Below, one piece after another: positions 55,211-63,968 of a DNA stretch of 64,000 nucleotides. The notes under the pieces were generated by a model. That model saw only the letters and a program-made list of their open reading frames with translations, was not told the DNA's origin and searched no databases. This DNA comes from Xinfangfangia pollutisoli (GTDB lineage Bacteria; Pseudomonadota; Alphaproteobacteria; Rhodobacterales; Rhodobacteraceae): assembly GCF_020179405.1 (NCBI RefSeq), contig NZ_JAICBZ010000002.1:62001-126000 (forward strand), given 5' to 3'. Numbering within the stretch: the stretch's first letter is position 1; every line of letters starts with the position of its first letter. Both the position numbers and the translations under genes were made by a program.

Positions 55211-56541
55211 AGCCCGCCCAGCATGCTCCCCTTCCTTCCGCTCAGCCGCAGGCCGCATTGCCCATGACGCCCCAAACCTCGCCCCCCCCTGTCGCCCCGG
55301 CCTCTGCGCCCCGGATCCTGATCCTGTCCAAGGTTCTGCCCTATCCGCCCGCGGTGGCCGGCGACGCCGTCTATTCCCGCGGCGTGATCGAGGCGCTGGC
55401 CGGGGTCTGCCCGGTCACCGTGCTGTGTTCCGAAAGCGGTGCCGCGCATCGCAGCGTGCCGGGGGTGGAATGGACCATCGCCGCCCCGCAGCGCAGCGGA
55501 CGGGCGAAATCGCTGCTGTCGCGCTGGCCGCTGATTGCCTGGAAGGGCGCGACGCCGGCCTGGCATGCCGCGCTTGACCGGCTGCTCACGCGCAGCTGGG
55601 ATGCGATCGTGATCGACAATATCGGCTCGGCCCATGCGCTTCCGAAGCTGGAAGCCTATCGGCGCGCCCATCCCGGCACGCAGCTGGTCTATCTGTCGCA
55701 TGAACAGGAATATGCGGTGCGGCGGTCGAAATATGGTGCCTATGGGCTAAGCCCCGCGGCGCGTCTGGCGGCGGCGGTGGATCTGGTGAAGGTCCGCCGC
55801 ACCGAAGAGGCGCTGTTGCGCCGGACCGACATGGTCACGGTGATCAATGAAAACGACGCGCATGCCTTTCGCGCGCTTGCGCCGCATCAGCGCTATTTCC
55901 TGCTGACCCCGGGCTATGACGGGCCGGTCGTGGCGCAGCGCCGCATCAGTGCCGAGGTTCCCAAACGCGTTCTGCTTCTGGGCGGCCGGCGCGCGCAGCA
56001 GAAGCGGCAGATCCTGCTGGACTGGCTGGCCTCGGGCTATGCCGCGCTGACCGCGGCCGGGGTCGAGATCGTGATCGTGGGCGATATGGAGGACGAGCTG
56101 CGCATGCGCATTGCGGCCGACTATCCGCGCGCGCAGGTCCTGGGCTTTGTCGACGATCTGGGCGCGTTGATCGCCACGGCGCGGGCGGGGATCATCGCCG
56201 ATACGGTCGGCGGCGGCTTCAAGCTGCGGCTTCTGTCGCATGTCTTCCAGCGCCTGCCGATGATCGGCCTGTCCGAGGCGATCAGCGGCCTGCCCACGCC
56301 CGAGGGCAAGGGCTATCTGGGCGCCCGCGGCCTTGAGGCTCTGACCGCGCTGATCCTGGCCACGATCGACGATTGCGACCGACTGGACGCGCTGCAGAAC
56401 CGCGCCTTCGACGATTGCGCGGCGCGATTCTCGTGGCAGCAACGGGCGTGCGACCTGCTGGCGGCGCTGGTGCCCGCGCATCCGAAGGCGCCGCCCCCCG
56501 TTTCTGCCCCTTCCCCGCAGCCCCATGCCGAGGCCCTTTGA
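55183..56541 (+). CDS. GT-B fold glycosyltransferase (GT4-like)
   Basis: This 452-residue protein resembles GT-B glycosyltransferases. The N-terminal Rossmann domain starts ILILSKVLPYPPAVAGDAVYSRG, typical of GT4-like enzymes that act on lipid-linked saccharides, and the C-terminal domain contains VEIVIVGDMEDELR and LGFVDDLGALIATARAGI before a donor-binding region. I do not see a clean EX7E motif, so donor and linkage are unknown. The ATG at 55183 has AAGG upstream and overlaps the previous gene; a start at 55264 is possible. Its TGA overlaps the next ATG. Confidence 0.8.
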   Translation: MADRPPASLKPAQHAPLPSAQPQAALPMTPQTSPPPVAPASAPRILILSKVLPYPPAVAGDAVYSRGVIEALAGVCPVTVLCSESGAAHRSVPGVEWTIAAPQRSGRAKSLLSRWPLIAWKGATPAWHAALDRLLTRSWDAIVIDNIGSAHALPKLEAYRRAHPGTQLVYLSHEQEYAVRRSKYGAYGLSPAARLAAAVDLVKVRRTEEALLRRTDMVTVINENDAHAFRALAPHQRYFLLTPGYDGPVVAQRRISAEVPKRVLLLGGRRAQQKRQILLDWLASGYAALTAAGVEIVIVGDMEDELRMRIAADYPRAQVLGFVDDLGALIATARAGIIADTVGGGFKLRLLSHVFQRLPMIGLSEAISGLPTPEGKGYLGARGLEALTALILATIDDCDRLDALQNRAFDDCAARFSWQQRACDLLAALVPAHPKAPPPVSAPSPQPHAEAL

Positions 56542-57419
56542 TGACCAAGTCCCGCAAATCCCTGCGCTTCATCACCGGAATGCACCGCTCGGGCACGACC
56601 TGGATCGGCGAGGTCGCGGCCCATGCCATGCCCGGCGCCGTGCTGCATGAACCCTTCAATGCCGCCTCGGGCCTGCCCGGGGTGGACCGCTGGTATCTGG
56701 GGCCGCAGGACGAAGAGACGGCGGTCTCGCTGGTCGGGCGGCTTCTCGATGGCAAGATCGGCTATCGCCGCCGCCGGCCCAGTGACGGGCTGCTGAAGGC
56801 GCTTGGCCGCGGGCTTCTTGGCAGCCAGTATGACCGCGATCTGAAGGCGGCGCTGGGGTCGGACGCCCCGGCGCTGATCCTGAAGGACCCGTTCCTCATC
56901 CGTCTGGGCGCCGTGCTGGCGCGGCGCTTCGATGCGCGCGGCGTCTGCCTGGTGCGCCATCCCGCGGCGCTGGTGAATTCGCTGCGCCGGATGAACTGGC
57001 AATTGCCGCTGATCGACGGCCAGGCCTGGGACAGGCGGCATGACGATGCCGATCTGCAATTCGCCTTCACGCTGGGCCAGTTCTGGGCCCGGCTTTACGC
57101 CGAAGTGCTGGATCAGGTCGCGGCCGAGCCGGCGCGGCTGCGCCTGGTGCGGCACGAAGACCTGTGTGCCGATCCCCATGCCGAGGGCGAGGCGATCCTG
57201 CGCCATCTGACCCTGCCGGTCACCGATCAGGCGATGGGCTTTCTGACCCGCTCGACCACGGGCGATGCGGGGGAAATGTCGGGCAACCAGCTGCATCAGA
57301 TGACCCGCAACGCGCGCGAACTGGCGCAGTCCTGGAAAGCCTCGCTGGCCCCCGCCCAGGCCGAAGCGGTGATCGAAGGCGCAGGCCCGGTGCTGGCGCG
57401 GATCTATCCGAACGGATGA
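56541..57419 (+). CDS. PAPS-dependent sulfotransferase
   Basis: This 292-residue cytoplasmic enzyme has the sulfotransferase 5'-phosphosulfate loop GMHRSGTTW (13-21) and the 3'-phosphate site LVRHPAALVNS (about 140-150). It should transfer sulfate from PAPS to a sugar hydroxyl or a glycolipid intermediate. Its ATG overlaps the glycosyltransferase stop by one base, so sulfation is tied to the same sugar-assembly unit. It converges on the polymerase-like gene with a 16-base overlap of 3' ends. Confidence 0.88.
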   Translation: MTKSRKSLRFITGMHRSGTTWIGEVAAHAMPGAVLHEPFNAASGLPGVDRWYLGPQDEETAVSLVGRLLDGKIGYRRRRPSDGLLKALGRGLLGSQYDRDLKAALGSDAPALILKDPFLIRLGAVLARRFDARGVCLVRHPAALVNSLRRMNWQLPLIDGQAWDRRHDDADLQFAFTLGQFWARLYAEVLDQVAAEPARLRLVRHEDLCADPHAEGEAILRHLTLPVTDQAMGFLTRSTTGDAGEMSGNQLHQMTRNARELAQSWKASLAPAQAEAVIEGAGPVLARIYPNG

Positions 57420-58759
57420 GGCGTCGGGTCTTGCGCGCGCGCGCGCTTGCGGCCTGACGCTGTCCCGGCCACCGAGAGCGACACGAAGGCGAGAATGAAC
57501 CAGCTGCGCGCATCAACGAAGCCGGCGCCGGGATACCATATGATCCATGTGCAGATCAGCGACCGCAGCGGGGCCTCGACCCCCAAATCGCGCAGCAGCC
57601 ACAGGATCAGAACCGAGAACACCGCGCCGCCGAACAGGCCCAGGAAGAACCATTGCCACCAGAAGCCGCTCGACATCAGGTCGGCCGCGCCCAGCGGCGC
57701 GTACCAGGGAAACAGCACCAGCGCGCCGCTGTCGTTCCAGATCTGGACGATGGCAGGCAGCGCTCCGTCGAAATTGCCAAGGCCGACCCCGAGCATCGGA
57801 TAGGTGCCGAGGATATCATGCGCCGCAAGTGGCCCTGCCAGCATCCGGCCGAAAAAGCTGCCGCTCGCCATATGCACGCCGGCGACATTGTTGAAGAACA
57901 CCAGAACCTCGCGTGAGAAGATCGCGAATAGCGTGCTGACCATCAGAATCAGCGCGATCAGAGCGACGATCCCGCGCAGGCTGCGTGGCCAGAACGCCCA
58001 GATCAGCAGCGCAAGAATGTAGAAACTGGTCTTGAAGCTTGGCGAGACCAGGTAGCCGACCAGGAACATGGCGACCACCGTCAAGATCGAGCCAAGACTG
58101 CCGCGCCGGGGATGCAGAATATAGGCCATGAAGGTAAGCGCAGAAAGCGAATCCGCCAAATGCGAGGGTTCGCTGGCAAAGGCGGTGGCCCGAGTGACAC
58201 CATAAAGCGCCAGATCGCGCGCGGTGGCCTCGTAAAGCCCGCGCCCGGAGCCCGCGTAAAGCGCGGTCTTTATGCTGTCGAAGACAGGCTTCAGCCCCAT
58301 GCTCTCCAGCAACACCAACCCGACCAGAACCAACCACAGACCAATCAGCAGGCGCCGAAGCTTCTCTGGCGGAACCTCGGTCATGGCAACCAGCGCTGCA
58401 ACCCCAGAGATCACGGCCACGATGAATGAGAGAATCCGGGGCAATTGATCGGTGGCGCTTGCACCCGGCGCGGTGGCCAACATCGGCTGCACCAGCGCGA
58501 AGATCATGATCGCAAACAGCGGTGCAACGGCGCGACGCAGCATCACCCCCTGGTACATGAGCGTCATGAGCGCAGCGCTCATCAACATCAGATACATCGG
58601 AACGATGGTCTGCCCGCCGCTGACCAGCGACAGTCGCAGATGCGCGCCGACAAGGTAGATCGCAATCAGGATCAGCGCCAGGGTGCTTTTGCGGATCGCC
58701 ATGCCGCTGCGGCTGCGTGCGGGGTGGCGATCGGTAGGGCTGAAACCGATCACCGGCAT
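57404..58759 (-). CDS. O-antigen polymerase/ligase-like membrane protein
   Basis: This 451-residue protein has ten to twelve hydrophobic segments and a large loop near the C-terminal third containing GTYPMLGVGLGNFDGALP. This resembles the Wzy_C/O-antigen ligase motif, where a loop carries a conserved (G)xGxGxF element. It is therefore a candidate polysaccharide polymerase (Wzy). The start is uncertain: ATG 58759 is chosen, with GTG 58777 and ATG 58702 possible. Visibly lower GC than the neighbouring sugar genes suggests separate acquisition. Confidence 0.7.
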   Translation of the reverse strand: MPVIGFSPTDRHPARSRSGMAIRKSTLALILIAIYLVGAHLRLSLVSGGQTIVPMYLMLMSAALMTLMYQGVMLRRAVAPLFAIMIFALVQPMLATAPGASATDQLPRILSFIVAVISGVAALVAMTEVPPEKLRRLLIGLWLVLVGLVLLESMGLKPVFDSIKTALYAGSGRGLYEATARDLALYGVTRATAFASEPSHLADSLSALTFMAYILHPRRGSLGSILTVVAMFLVGYLVSPSFKTSFYILALLIWAFWPRSLRGIVALIALILMVSTLFAIFSREVLVFFNNVAGVHMASGSFFGRMLAGPLAAHDILGTYPMLGVGLGNFDGALPAIVQIWNDSGALVLFPWYAPLGAADLMSSGFWWQWFFLGLFGGAVFSVLILWLLRDLGVEAPLRSLICTWIIWYPGAGFVDARSWFILAFVSLSVAGTASGRKRARAQDPTPHPFG

Positions 58760-58967
58760 TGCTCCGCAGTCGTGCACAACGGTCTGCTCATCAGTCGCTC
58801 CCTTCGGGCGCTTGCTCGGCTGTCCATGGGCAGCAGGCCAACCCCTTCTCGTTTAGTCGCGTTTGTATCGGCGTCGCAAGCCGGCCCATTCCCATTCTGG
58901 TCGCAGCCTGTCAGACTCCGCCGATGCGCTGACGAAGCGGGCAGTTCATCGCCCTGCCACGCGCGCC

Positions 58968-59160
58968 GCGGCCGCCCGAAGAGGCGCAGGCTTCGCCGGT
59001 CCCACCGGGGGCAGCGCGATATCGCCACGCCCTGCGCCGCAGCCCGGGCAAGTGTCGCATCATAGCTTCTGTCGCCCCGTTGCAGCGGCGCCTGCAGCAC
59101 GGCGATGCGCGGATCGTCCAGCGCCGCAAGATCTTCGATCGAGGCGCCGACCGGGTAGAC
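58968..59160 (-). pseudogene. degenerate duplicate of the aldo/keto reductase gene
   Basis: Minus-strand translation gives VGASIEDLAALDDPRIAVLQ and continues APLQRGDRSYDATLARAAAQ, near-identical to residues about 180-225 of the intact reductase at 60508-61365. Downstream, in another frame, it gives DIALPPVGPAKPAPLRAAAA, matching that protein's C-terminus. About 100 bases between those parts are missing and the frame is shifted. DNA identity is high by eye over about 190 bases. There is no upstream reductase sequence, so it cannot make a working enzyme. Confidence 0.8.
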
Positions 59161-59368
59161 GCAAAGCTGCACCAGCTGGCTCTGGGCGATCAGGAAAACC
59201 AGGAGCACCGCGCACATAGACCACGCCGAGCGGCATCCAGCGGTACCTTTCCAGGCAGAAGACCGCGATCAGCAACGTCGCGGTGAAGATGAGCCCGAGG
59301 AAATGGATCTTCATGTAGGTGGTGAGAAGAATGCTTCCGAGGAGGAAAGCTATGGGTGAAAATCTCAT
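59161..59368 (-). pseudogene. frameshifted membrane-segment remnant fused to the reductase scar
   Basis: The frame from 59368 encodes two hydrophobic segments (MRFSPIAFLLGSILLTTYMK, then a second ending PLGVVYV). After a shift near 59215 the hydrophobic pattern continues in another frame as CAVLLVFLIAQSQLVQLC before running into the reductase duplicate. This looks like the start of a polytopic membrane protein, perhaps a polymerase or EpsG-type gene, that was cut and fused during rearrangement. I cannot identify its parent. Confidence 0.5.
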
Positions 59369-59419
59369 GGACCACGACCTCTCGCGACGCTCTTGACCTT
59401 GTAACCGATCACTCCCGGA

Positions 59420-60469
59420 TCATTCCACCCTTGGTTGAGTTTTCGGCTTCATGGCAAGCGCCGGCCGCTCAACTGCAAACCAGGACAGCAAGGCCACGCC
59501 GATGGCGATGACGACGCAGGCGGCGATACCGGCATAGGTTTGCGGCAGGCCGAGGTAAAGCCAGGTCCCGATCACCGGCATGTGCCAGAGATATAGCCCA
59601 TAGGAGATGTCATTGCCGCGCAGGAAGCCCGACAGGCGCGGATCGGCATAGGCCAACGCCAGGATCAGACCCGAAAGCGGGAGGAACAGCAGGATGGTGA
59701 TCCGGTTCCCGGTGATCATGATCCCGGTCATGTTCTGCACATAGGACCCGATCAGCGCGCAGACCAGGTAGATCAGCGCCCAATGGGCGAGCTTGCCTAC
59801 GAAGAAGCGACTGATCCGCGGCCAGTAGAATTGCGCGATCACACCCACGATGAACATCGCGATCCAGGGAATGAACGAGACGCCCAGAAGCTTCGCGGCA
59901 GTGGTCTCGCCATAGATCGGGTCCAGATATAGCGAATAGGTCGCCGAGATCGCGACGAAGAACAGGAACAGCCCGAAGAACAGGCCGCGGCTGACCCGGA
60001 ACAGCAAAAGAAGCAGCGGCATCATCACATAGAACTGCAATTCGACGCTGATCGTCCACAAAGCCGGATTGACGATTCCTGCTCCGTATTGGCGCATGAA
60101 ATCCGGATTGTAGAATTGGAGGAAGCTCAGTTGGGCGGCCAGCCAGATCAGAAGCTTACCCGGCTCGGCGCCCACCGCGGCCAGATATCCGGTGACCGCC
60201 AGGACCAGCGTCACTCCGATCACGCAGAACCAAAGCGCCGGGAAGATCCGCAGGACACGCTTGATCGCGAACGACCCCAGGCTCGACGATCGTTCGCAGC
60301 TGGCGGAAATCAGGAAGCCGCTGATGAAGAAGAACACCGGAACGCCGGGTATGAATTCCAGCACCGACCGCAATGTGTCGCTGGCCTGTACGATGAACCG
60401 TTCGCCATGGGCCAGGGCAACCTGAAGTGCCGCGGCCAGACGGATGAGATCGAAATTGTTCTTGTGCAT
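59420..60469 (-). CDS. acyltransferase family 3 (OafA/YrhL-type)
   Basis: This 349-residue membrane protein has about ten hydrophobic segments and the acyltransferase-3 motifs: the N-terminal FDLIRLAAALQVALAHGE with the catalytic-site His21, the SGFLISAS block, KRVLRIFPALW, and YGLYLWHMPVIG near the C-terminus. Such enzymes add acetyl or other acyl groups to sugars during export. It is one of two in this locus. Its GC content is visibly lower than that of the core genes. The SGNH domain found in some OafA proteins is absent. Confidence 0.9.
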   Translation of the reverse strand: MHKNNFDLIRLAAALQVALAHGERFIVQASDTLRSVLEFIPGVPVFFFISGFLISASCERSSSLGSFAIKRVLRIFPALWFCVIGVTLVLAVTGYLAAVGAEPGKLLIWLAAQLSFLQFYNPDFMRQYGAGIVNPALWTISVELQFYVMMPLLLLLFRVSRGLFFGLFLFFVAISATYSLYLDPIYGETTAAKLLGVSFIPWIAMFIVGVIAQFYWPRISRFFVGKLAHWALIYLVCALIGSYVQNMTGIMITGNRITILLFLPLSGLILALAYADPRLSGFLRGNDISYGLYLWHMPVIGTWLYLGLPQTYAGIAACVVIAIGVALLSWFAVERPALAMKPKTQPRVE

Positions 60470-60507
60470 CGCTCAGCCCTGCTTTCCGTGGACCGCCTCT
60501 GGCGCTT

Positions 60508-61365
60508 TCATGCCGGCCGGCCCGCGCCTGCGGCCGCGGCCGCGGCGGCCCGCAGATGCGCGGGCTTCGTCGTGCCCACCAAAGGCAGCGCGATATCGGG
60601 TCGGCGCGCCATTTCGGCGATGCGGGCCGCGGCGAAACCGGCGGGCGAAGCCCCTCCGGAAATCGCGGCCGGGCCGCCCAGGATCTCGCGCGCGATGATC
60701 GCCACGCCCTGCGCCGCAGCCCGGGCAAGGGCCGCATCATAGCTGGCGTCGCCCCGATGCAGCGGCACCTGCAGCACGGTGATGCGCGGATCGTCCAGCG
60801 CCGCCTCCATCGCCGCCAGATCGTCGATCGAGGCGCCGACCCGGCCGATCTTGCCGGCAATCCGCGCCGTCTCCAAAGCGCCGATCGCTACGCCCGCCCG
60901 CAGCACCGCGGCCGAGGGGCTGTGCAGCATGTAGATGTCGATCCGGTCGCGCCGCAGCCGCTTCAGGCTGCCCTCCAGGCTTCGGGCCAGGAAGGCCGGA
61001 TCCCAGCGCATCGGCATCGGCTGGGCCCGCGCCCGCGCCACGCCCTGCCGCGCGCTGCCCGACCGCCGCACCAGCCGGCGCAGCAGGCCCTTGAACGGCA
61101 CCAGCAGGCGCTTGACCGGCGACAGATATTTCCCGCCCTTGGAACAGATCACGCAATCGGCGCGGCTGCCGATAATTTCGCCCAGATACCGCTCGCTGTC
61201 GCCCTGGGCATAGATGTTCGACGTGTCGAAGACCCGGATGCCCTCGTCCAGCGCCAGGCGCAGCAGCGCCCGCGCCTCGTCGCCCGTGCTGCCATTGACC
61301 GAGCCAAGCCGGCTGCAGCCCAGGCCCAGCCGAAGCATGCGGTCATCGGGAAGCAGTGAGGTCAT
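60508..61365 (-). CDS. aldo/keto reductase
   Basis: This 285-residue NADPH-dependent (beta/alpha)8-barrel enzyme has the family tetrad positions Asp47 and Tyr52 (FDTSNIYAQG), Lys76 (CSKGGK) and His in YMLHSPS. Members in sugar clusters reduce keto-sugars or aldehydes. An extra arginine-rich stretch follows Lys76. A damaged partial copy lies at 58968-59160, between the polymerase and the acyltransferase. The exact substrate is unknown. Confidence 0.88.
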   Translation of the reverse strand: MTSLLPDDRMLRLGLGCSRLGSVNGSTGDEARALLRLALDEGIRVFDTSNIYAQGDSERYLGEIIGSRADCVICSKGGKYLSPVKRLLVPFKGLLRRLVRRSGSARQGVARARAQPMPMRWDPAFLARSLEGSLKRLRRDRIDIYMLHSPSAAVLRAGVAIGALETARIAGKIGRVGASIDDLAAMEAALDDPRITVLQVPLHRGDASYDAALARAAAQGVAIIAREILGGPAAISGGASPAGFAAARIAEMARRPDIALPLVGTTKPAHLRAAAAAAAGAGRPA

Positions 61366-61411
61366 GTCAGGCTCCTGTCGGGGTCGGGGGAAGGCTGCTA
61401 CGCGCCATGGC

Positions 61412-62788
61412 TCAGCCCCAGACCGATTGCGAAATCCAGATCACGCCCAGGCTGATCGCACCCACGCCCAGCACCACGGCAAGGTTCTCGATCCTTGTGA
61501 TCACCGCACTGTCCCAGCGCCCGCCGGGCCGGTTGTAGATCGAGGGCAGAAGGTCGGCGACCAGACGGCCCGCCAGCACGCCCACCACCCCGGCCATGCC
61601 GCCGAAGCCCAGACCCATCGCATAGGCCAGGCTGGGCGCGATGATGCCGGCCGAAATCTGGCCGATCATGTTGGCCGTCACATGGCCTTCGGCAATGCCC
61701 AGATACAGCGCCGGCGCGGCCAGGACGCTGACCGCCCAGCTGACCGCCAGAATGCCGGTCAACTGGATGAAGGTCAGATCGACATGACCCAGCCAAAGCC
61801 ACGAGATCAGCGGCGAGGCAAGGACCGTTCCACCCATCAGCCCGAACGAGGCCAGCGCCGAGACCCGGCAGGTCTTCAGGAAGAACAGCCGCAGCGCCTC
61901 GGGGTCCTTGTGCAGCAGCGTGACGAAGGTGGGGATCACCGCGCGCAAGGCCATGATCGCGATGCCGCGCACCTGATAGACCATGCGATAGGCCATCTCG
62001 TAGATCCCCAGCATGGTCGTGCCGCCGACATGGCCAAGGACGATCTTGGTCAGCGGCTCGAACATCAGATTGGCGATGGTGCCGACCTGCAGCTTCACCC
62101 CGAAGCCCAGCATCTGGCGGAACAGCCGCGGCACGAACCAGCCCTGAACCGGGCCCATCCCGCGCAGGGGGGCGACGCTGTACAGCTGGATCACCGACAG
62201 GATCAGCGCGAAACCGAATTGCCCGGCCTGCGCCCAGGCCAGGCCGGTCAGCCCATAGGGCCCGACCAGCGCCAGCGAGGCACCGATCTGCAGGACCATG
62301 CCGGCCATGTTGGACAAGGATTTCAGATCGGCGCGATGCACACCCAGAAGGCAGGCGTCCAGAACCGCCTTCAGGTTCAGCGCCCAGAAACTGAGCAGCG
62401 CCCAGGGCAGCAGGTCGCGCGCCAGCGCCAGATCGCTGCCCTCAAGCGCGAAGGCCAGCGACCAGGACAGCGGCGCCCAGAACAACAGCGCGATGACCCC
62501 CATGATCCCCGCGACCGCGACAAAGGCGGTGCGCATGTAAAGGACGGCCTGGGTCGCGTCCTCCTCGGCCAGCGACAGCGCGACAAAGCGCGCCAGCCCG
62601 CCCGCGATGCCGACATCGGCCAGCCGCCCGAATGCCGTGGTTGCCAGCACCAGCGACCAGACGCCCAGCATGGCGACGCCCAGTTCGGCCACGACATTGC
62701 GGTAGATGAAAAACAGCCCCAACCCGCCGACGATGACCTCGACGCCCGAGAACAGGGCATTGCGGCGGATGTTATGTGATCCGGTCAT
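61412..62788 (-). CDS. Wzx-type polysaccharide flippase (MOP superfamily)
   Basis: This 458-residue protein has about twelve to fourteen hydrophobic segments and the features of polysaccharide flippases: an N-terminal NALFSGVEVIVGGLGLFFIY segment, the RLADVGIAGGLARF loop and a second-half GTTMLGIYEMAYRMV block. It would flip undecaprenyl-linked repeat units to the periplasmic face, where the polymerase-like protein acts. Divergent sequence is normal for Wzx. It is co-directional with the reductase downstream and the acyltransferase upstream. Confidence 0.87.
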   Translation of the reverse strand: MTGSHNIRRNALFSGVEVIVGGLGLFFIYRNVVAELGVAMLGVWSLVLATTAFGRLADVGIAGGLARFVALSLAEEDATQAVLYMRTAFVAVAGIMGVIALLFWAPLSWSLAFALEGSDLALARDLLPWALLSFWALNLKAVLDACLLGVHRADLKSLSNMAGMVLQIGASLALVGPYGLTGLAWAQAGQFGFALILSVIQLYSVAPLRGMGPVQGWFVPRLFRQMLGFGVKLQVGTIANLMFEPLTKIVLGHVGGTTMLGIYEMAYRMVYQVRGIAIMALRAVIPTFVTLLHKDPEALRLFFLKTCRVSALASFGLMGGTVLASPLISWLWLGHVDLTFIQLTGILAVSWAVSVLAAPALYLGIAEGHVTANMIGQISAGIIAPSLAYAMGLGFGGMAGVVGVLAGRLVADLLPSIYNRPGGRWDSAVITRIENLAVVLGVGAISLGVIWISQSVWG

Positions 62789-62801
62789 GACCTTGCCCGT
62801 C

Positions 62802-63968
62802 TCACGCCAGGCTTCGTTTCATCAGGCCAGAGGCAAGCCTGTTGAAGAGAATGCGACAGGGATCCTCGATCCGGTGATAGGTCACATAGGACACAGTGCA
62901 GACGATCCCGAGATACAGGGCCAGAAACGCCCAGAATCGCAGCGGATCGGTTAGGTCGAGCTTCCAGTATTCCGCACCCCACATCGTCACCGGACGATAC
63001 GCGGGTACGGCCGCATTGACCGCCGCGGCCAGCGCCAGAAATATCAGCCAGTGGTTGATATAGATCGAATAGGACAGCTTCCCAAGCAACCGAAACGGCG
63101 CATGCTGCAACAGGCGCGAAACCGGCCCCCCTTCTAGCGAGAAGACCAGCACGACCAACGCAAACACAACTGGTGCAGCAAGGGCTGCGGGCCGCGGCGC
63201 GCCTTCCAATGTTACCGCCTGATTGAGAAACAGCACCAGCGCCAGGACTGTAAACGGTTCGAACCAGGGCCTGGCCACCAGATCTCTTAGGCCCGCATGC
63301 CGGTTCAGGCGCATATAGAGGTAATAGGTGAGAATGCCGATGCCGAAGCCGTAAAGGCCTCGGGCCGCGCCCATATTCGCTGTTATGCCGATGTTTCCGT
63401 CTTTTAGAACCAGGACCACGAGAAAACCGGCCAAGGTCAGTCCCGCAGTGATCCAGACACGCTGCGCGAAGATGAAGGCAGCGCCAAACAGGATATACGA
63501 GATGAACTCCGCGCTGATACTCCAACTCGGCAGGTTCCAGCCGCCGGAATAAAGACCAAGCGAGTTCGTCAGTGCCAGAACCAGAGGAAACTTCCGCAAG
63601 TCATAGGTCGATCCCAATGCGCCGATCGTATAGGGTGGGTTTTCTCCAGCCAGCGCGAGAAGCATGATGAACAGCGCGAAGGCGATCATAACCGCCGCAT
63701 GCGCGGGCCAGATCCGGCCAAAGCGGCGGATCATGAACGAAACATAGTTGCCCGGCCCGCTGATCCGGTTCTGGTAATTCAGAGCGATAACGAATCCACT
63801 GAGAACAAAGAAGAAGTCAACGAAGAGGAAGAATGACTCGATGGTAACGCTTTGATATCCGTTCACACTGAACCAGAAATAGTGGTGCACTGCGACCAGC
63901 ATTGCACAGATCCCGCGCCAGGAATCCAGAACAATAAAATAGGTGCCTGACGGCTTTTTCTTTTCCAT
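62802..63968 (-). CDS. acyltransferase family 3 (OafA/YrhL-type), second copy
   Basis: This 388-residue membrane protein belongs to the same acyltransferase-3 family, with N-terminal LDSWRGICAMLVAVHHYFWF (catalytic-site His pair), FFVLSGFVIALNY, RRFGRIWPAHAAV and the late SYSIYINHWLIFL block. It has about ten hydrophobic segments and no SGNH domain. It differs clearly from the copy at 59420 and is not a recent duplicate. GC content is visibly lower than in the rest of the window. It starts 32 bases from the right edge, so what lies upstream is unseen. Confidence 0.9.
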   Translation of the reverse strand: MEKKKPSGTYFIVLDSWRGICAMLVAVHHYFWFSVNGYQSVTIESFFLFVDFFFVLSGFVIALNYQNRISGPGNYVSFMIRRFGRIWPAHAAVMIAFALFIMLLALAGENPPYTIGALGSTYDLRKFPLVLALTNSLGLYSGGWNLPSWSISAEFISYILFGAAFIFAQRVWITAGLTLAGFLVVLVLKDGNIGITANMGAARGLYGFGIGILTYYLYMRLNRHAGLRDLVARPWFEPFTVLALVLFLNQAVTLEGAPRPAALAAPVVFALVVLVFSLEGGPVSRLLQHAPFRLLGKLSYSIYINHWLIFLALAAAVNAAVPAYRPVTMWGAEYWKLDLTDPLRFWAFLALYLGIVCTVSYVTYHRIEDPCRILFNRLASGLMKRSLA

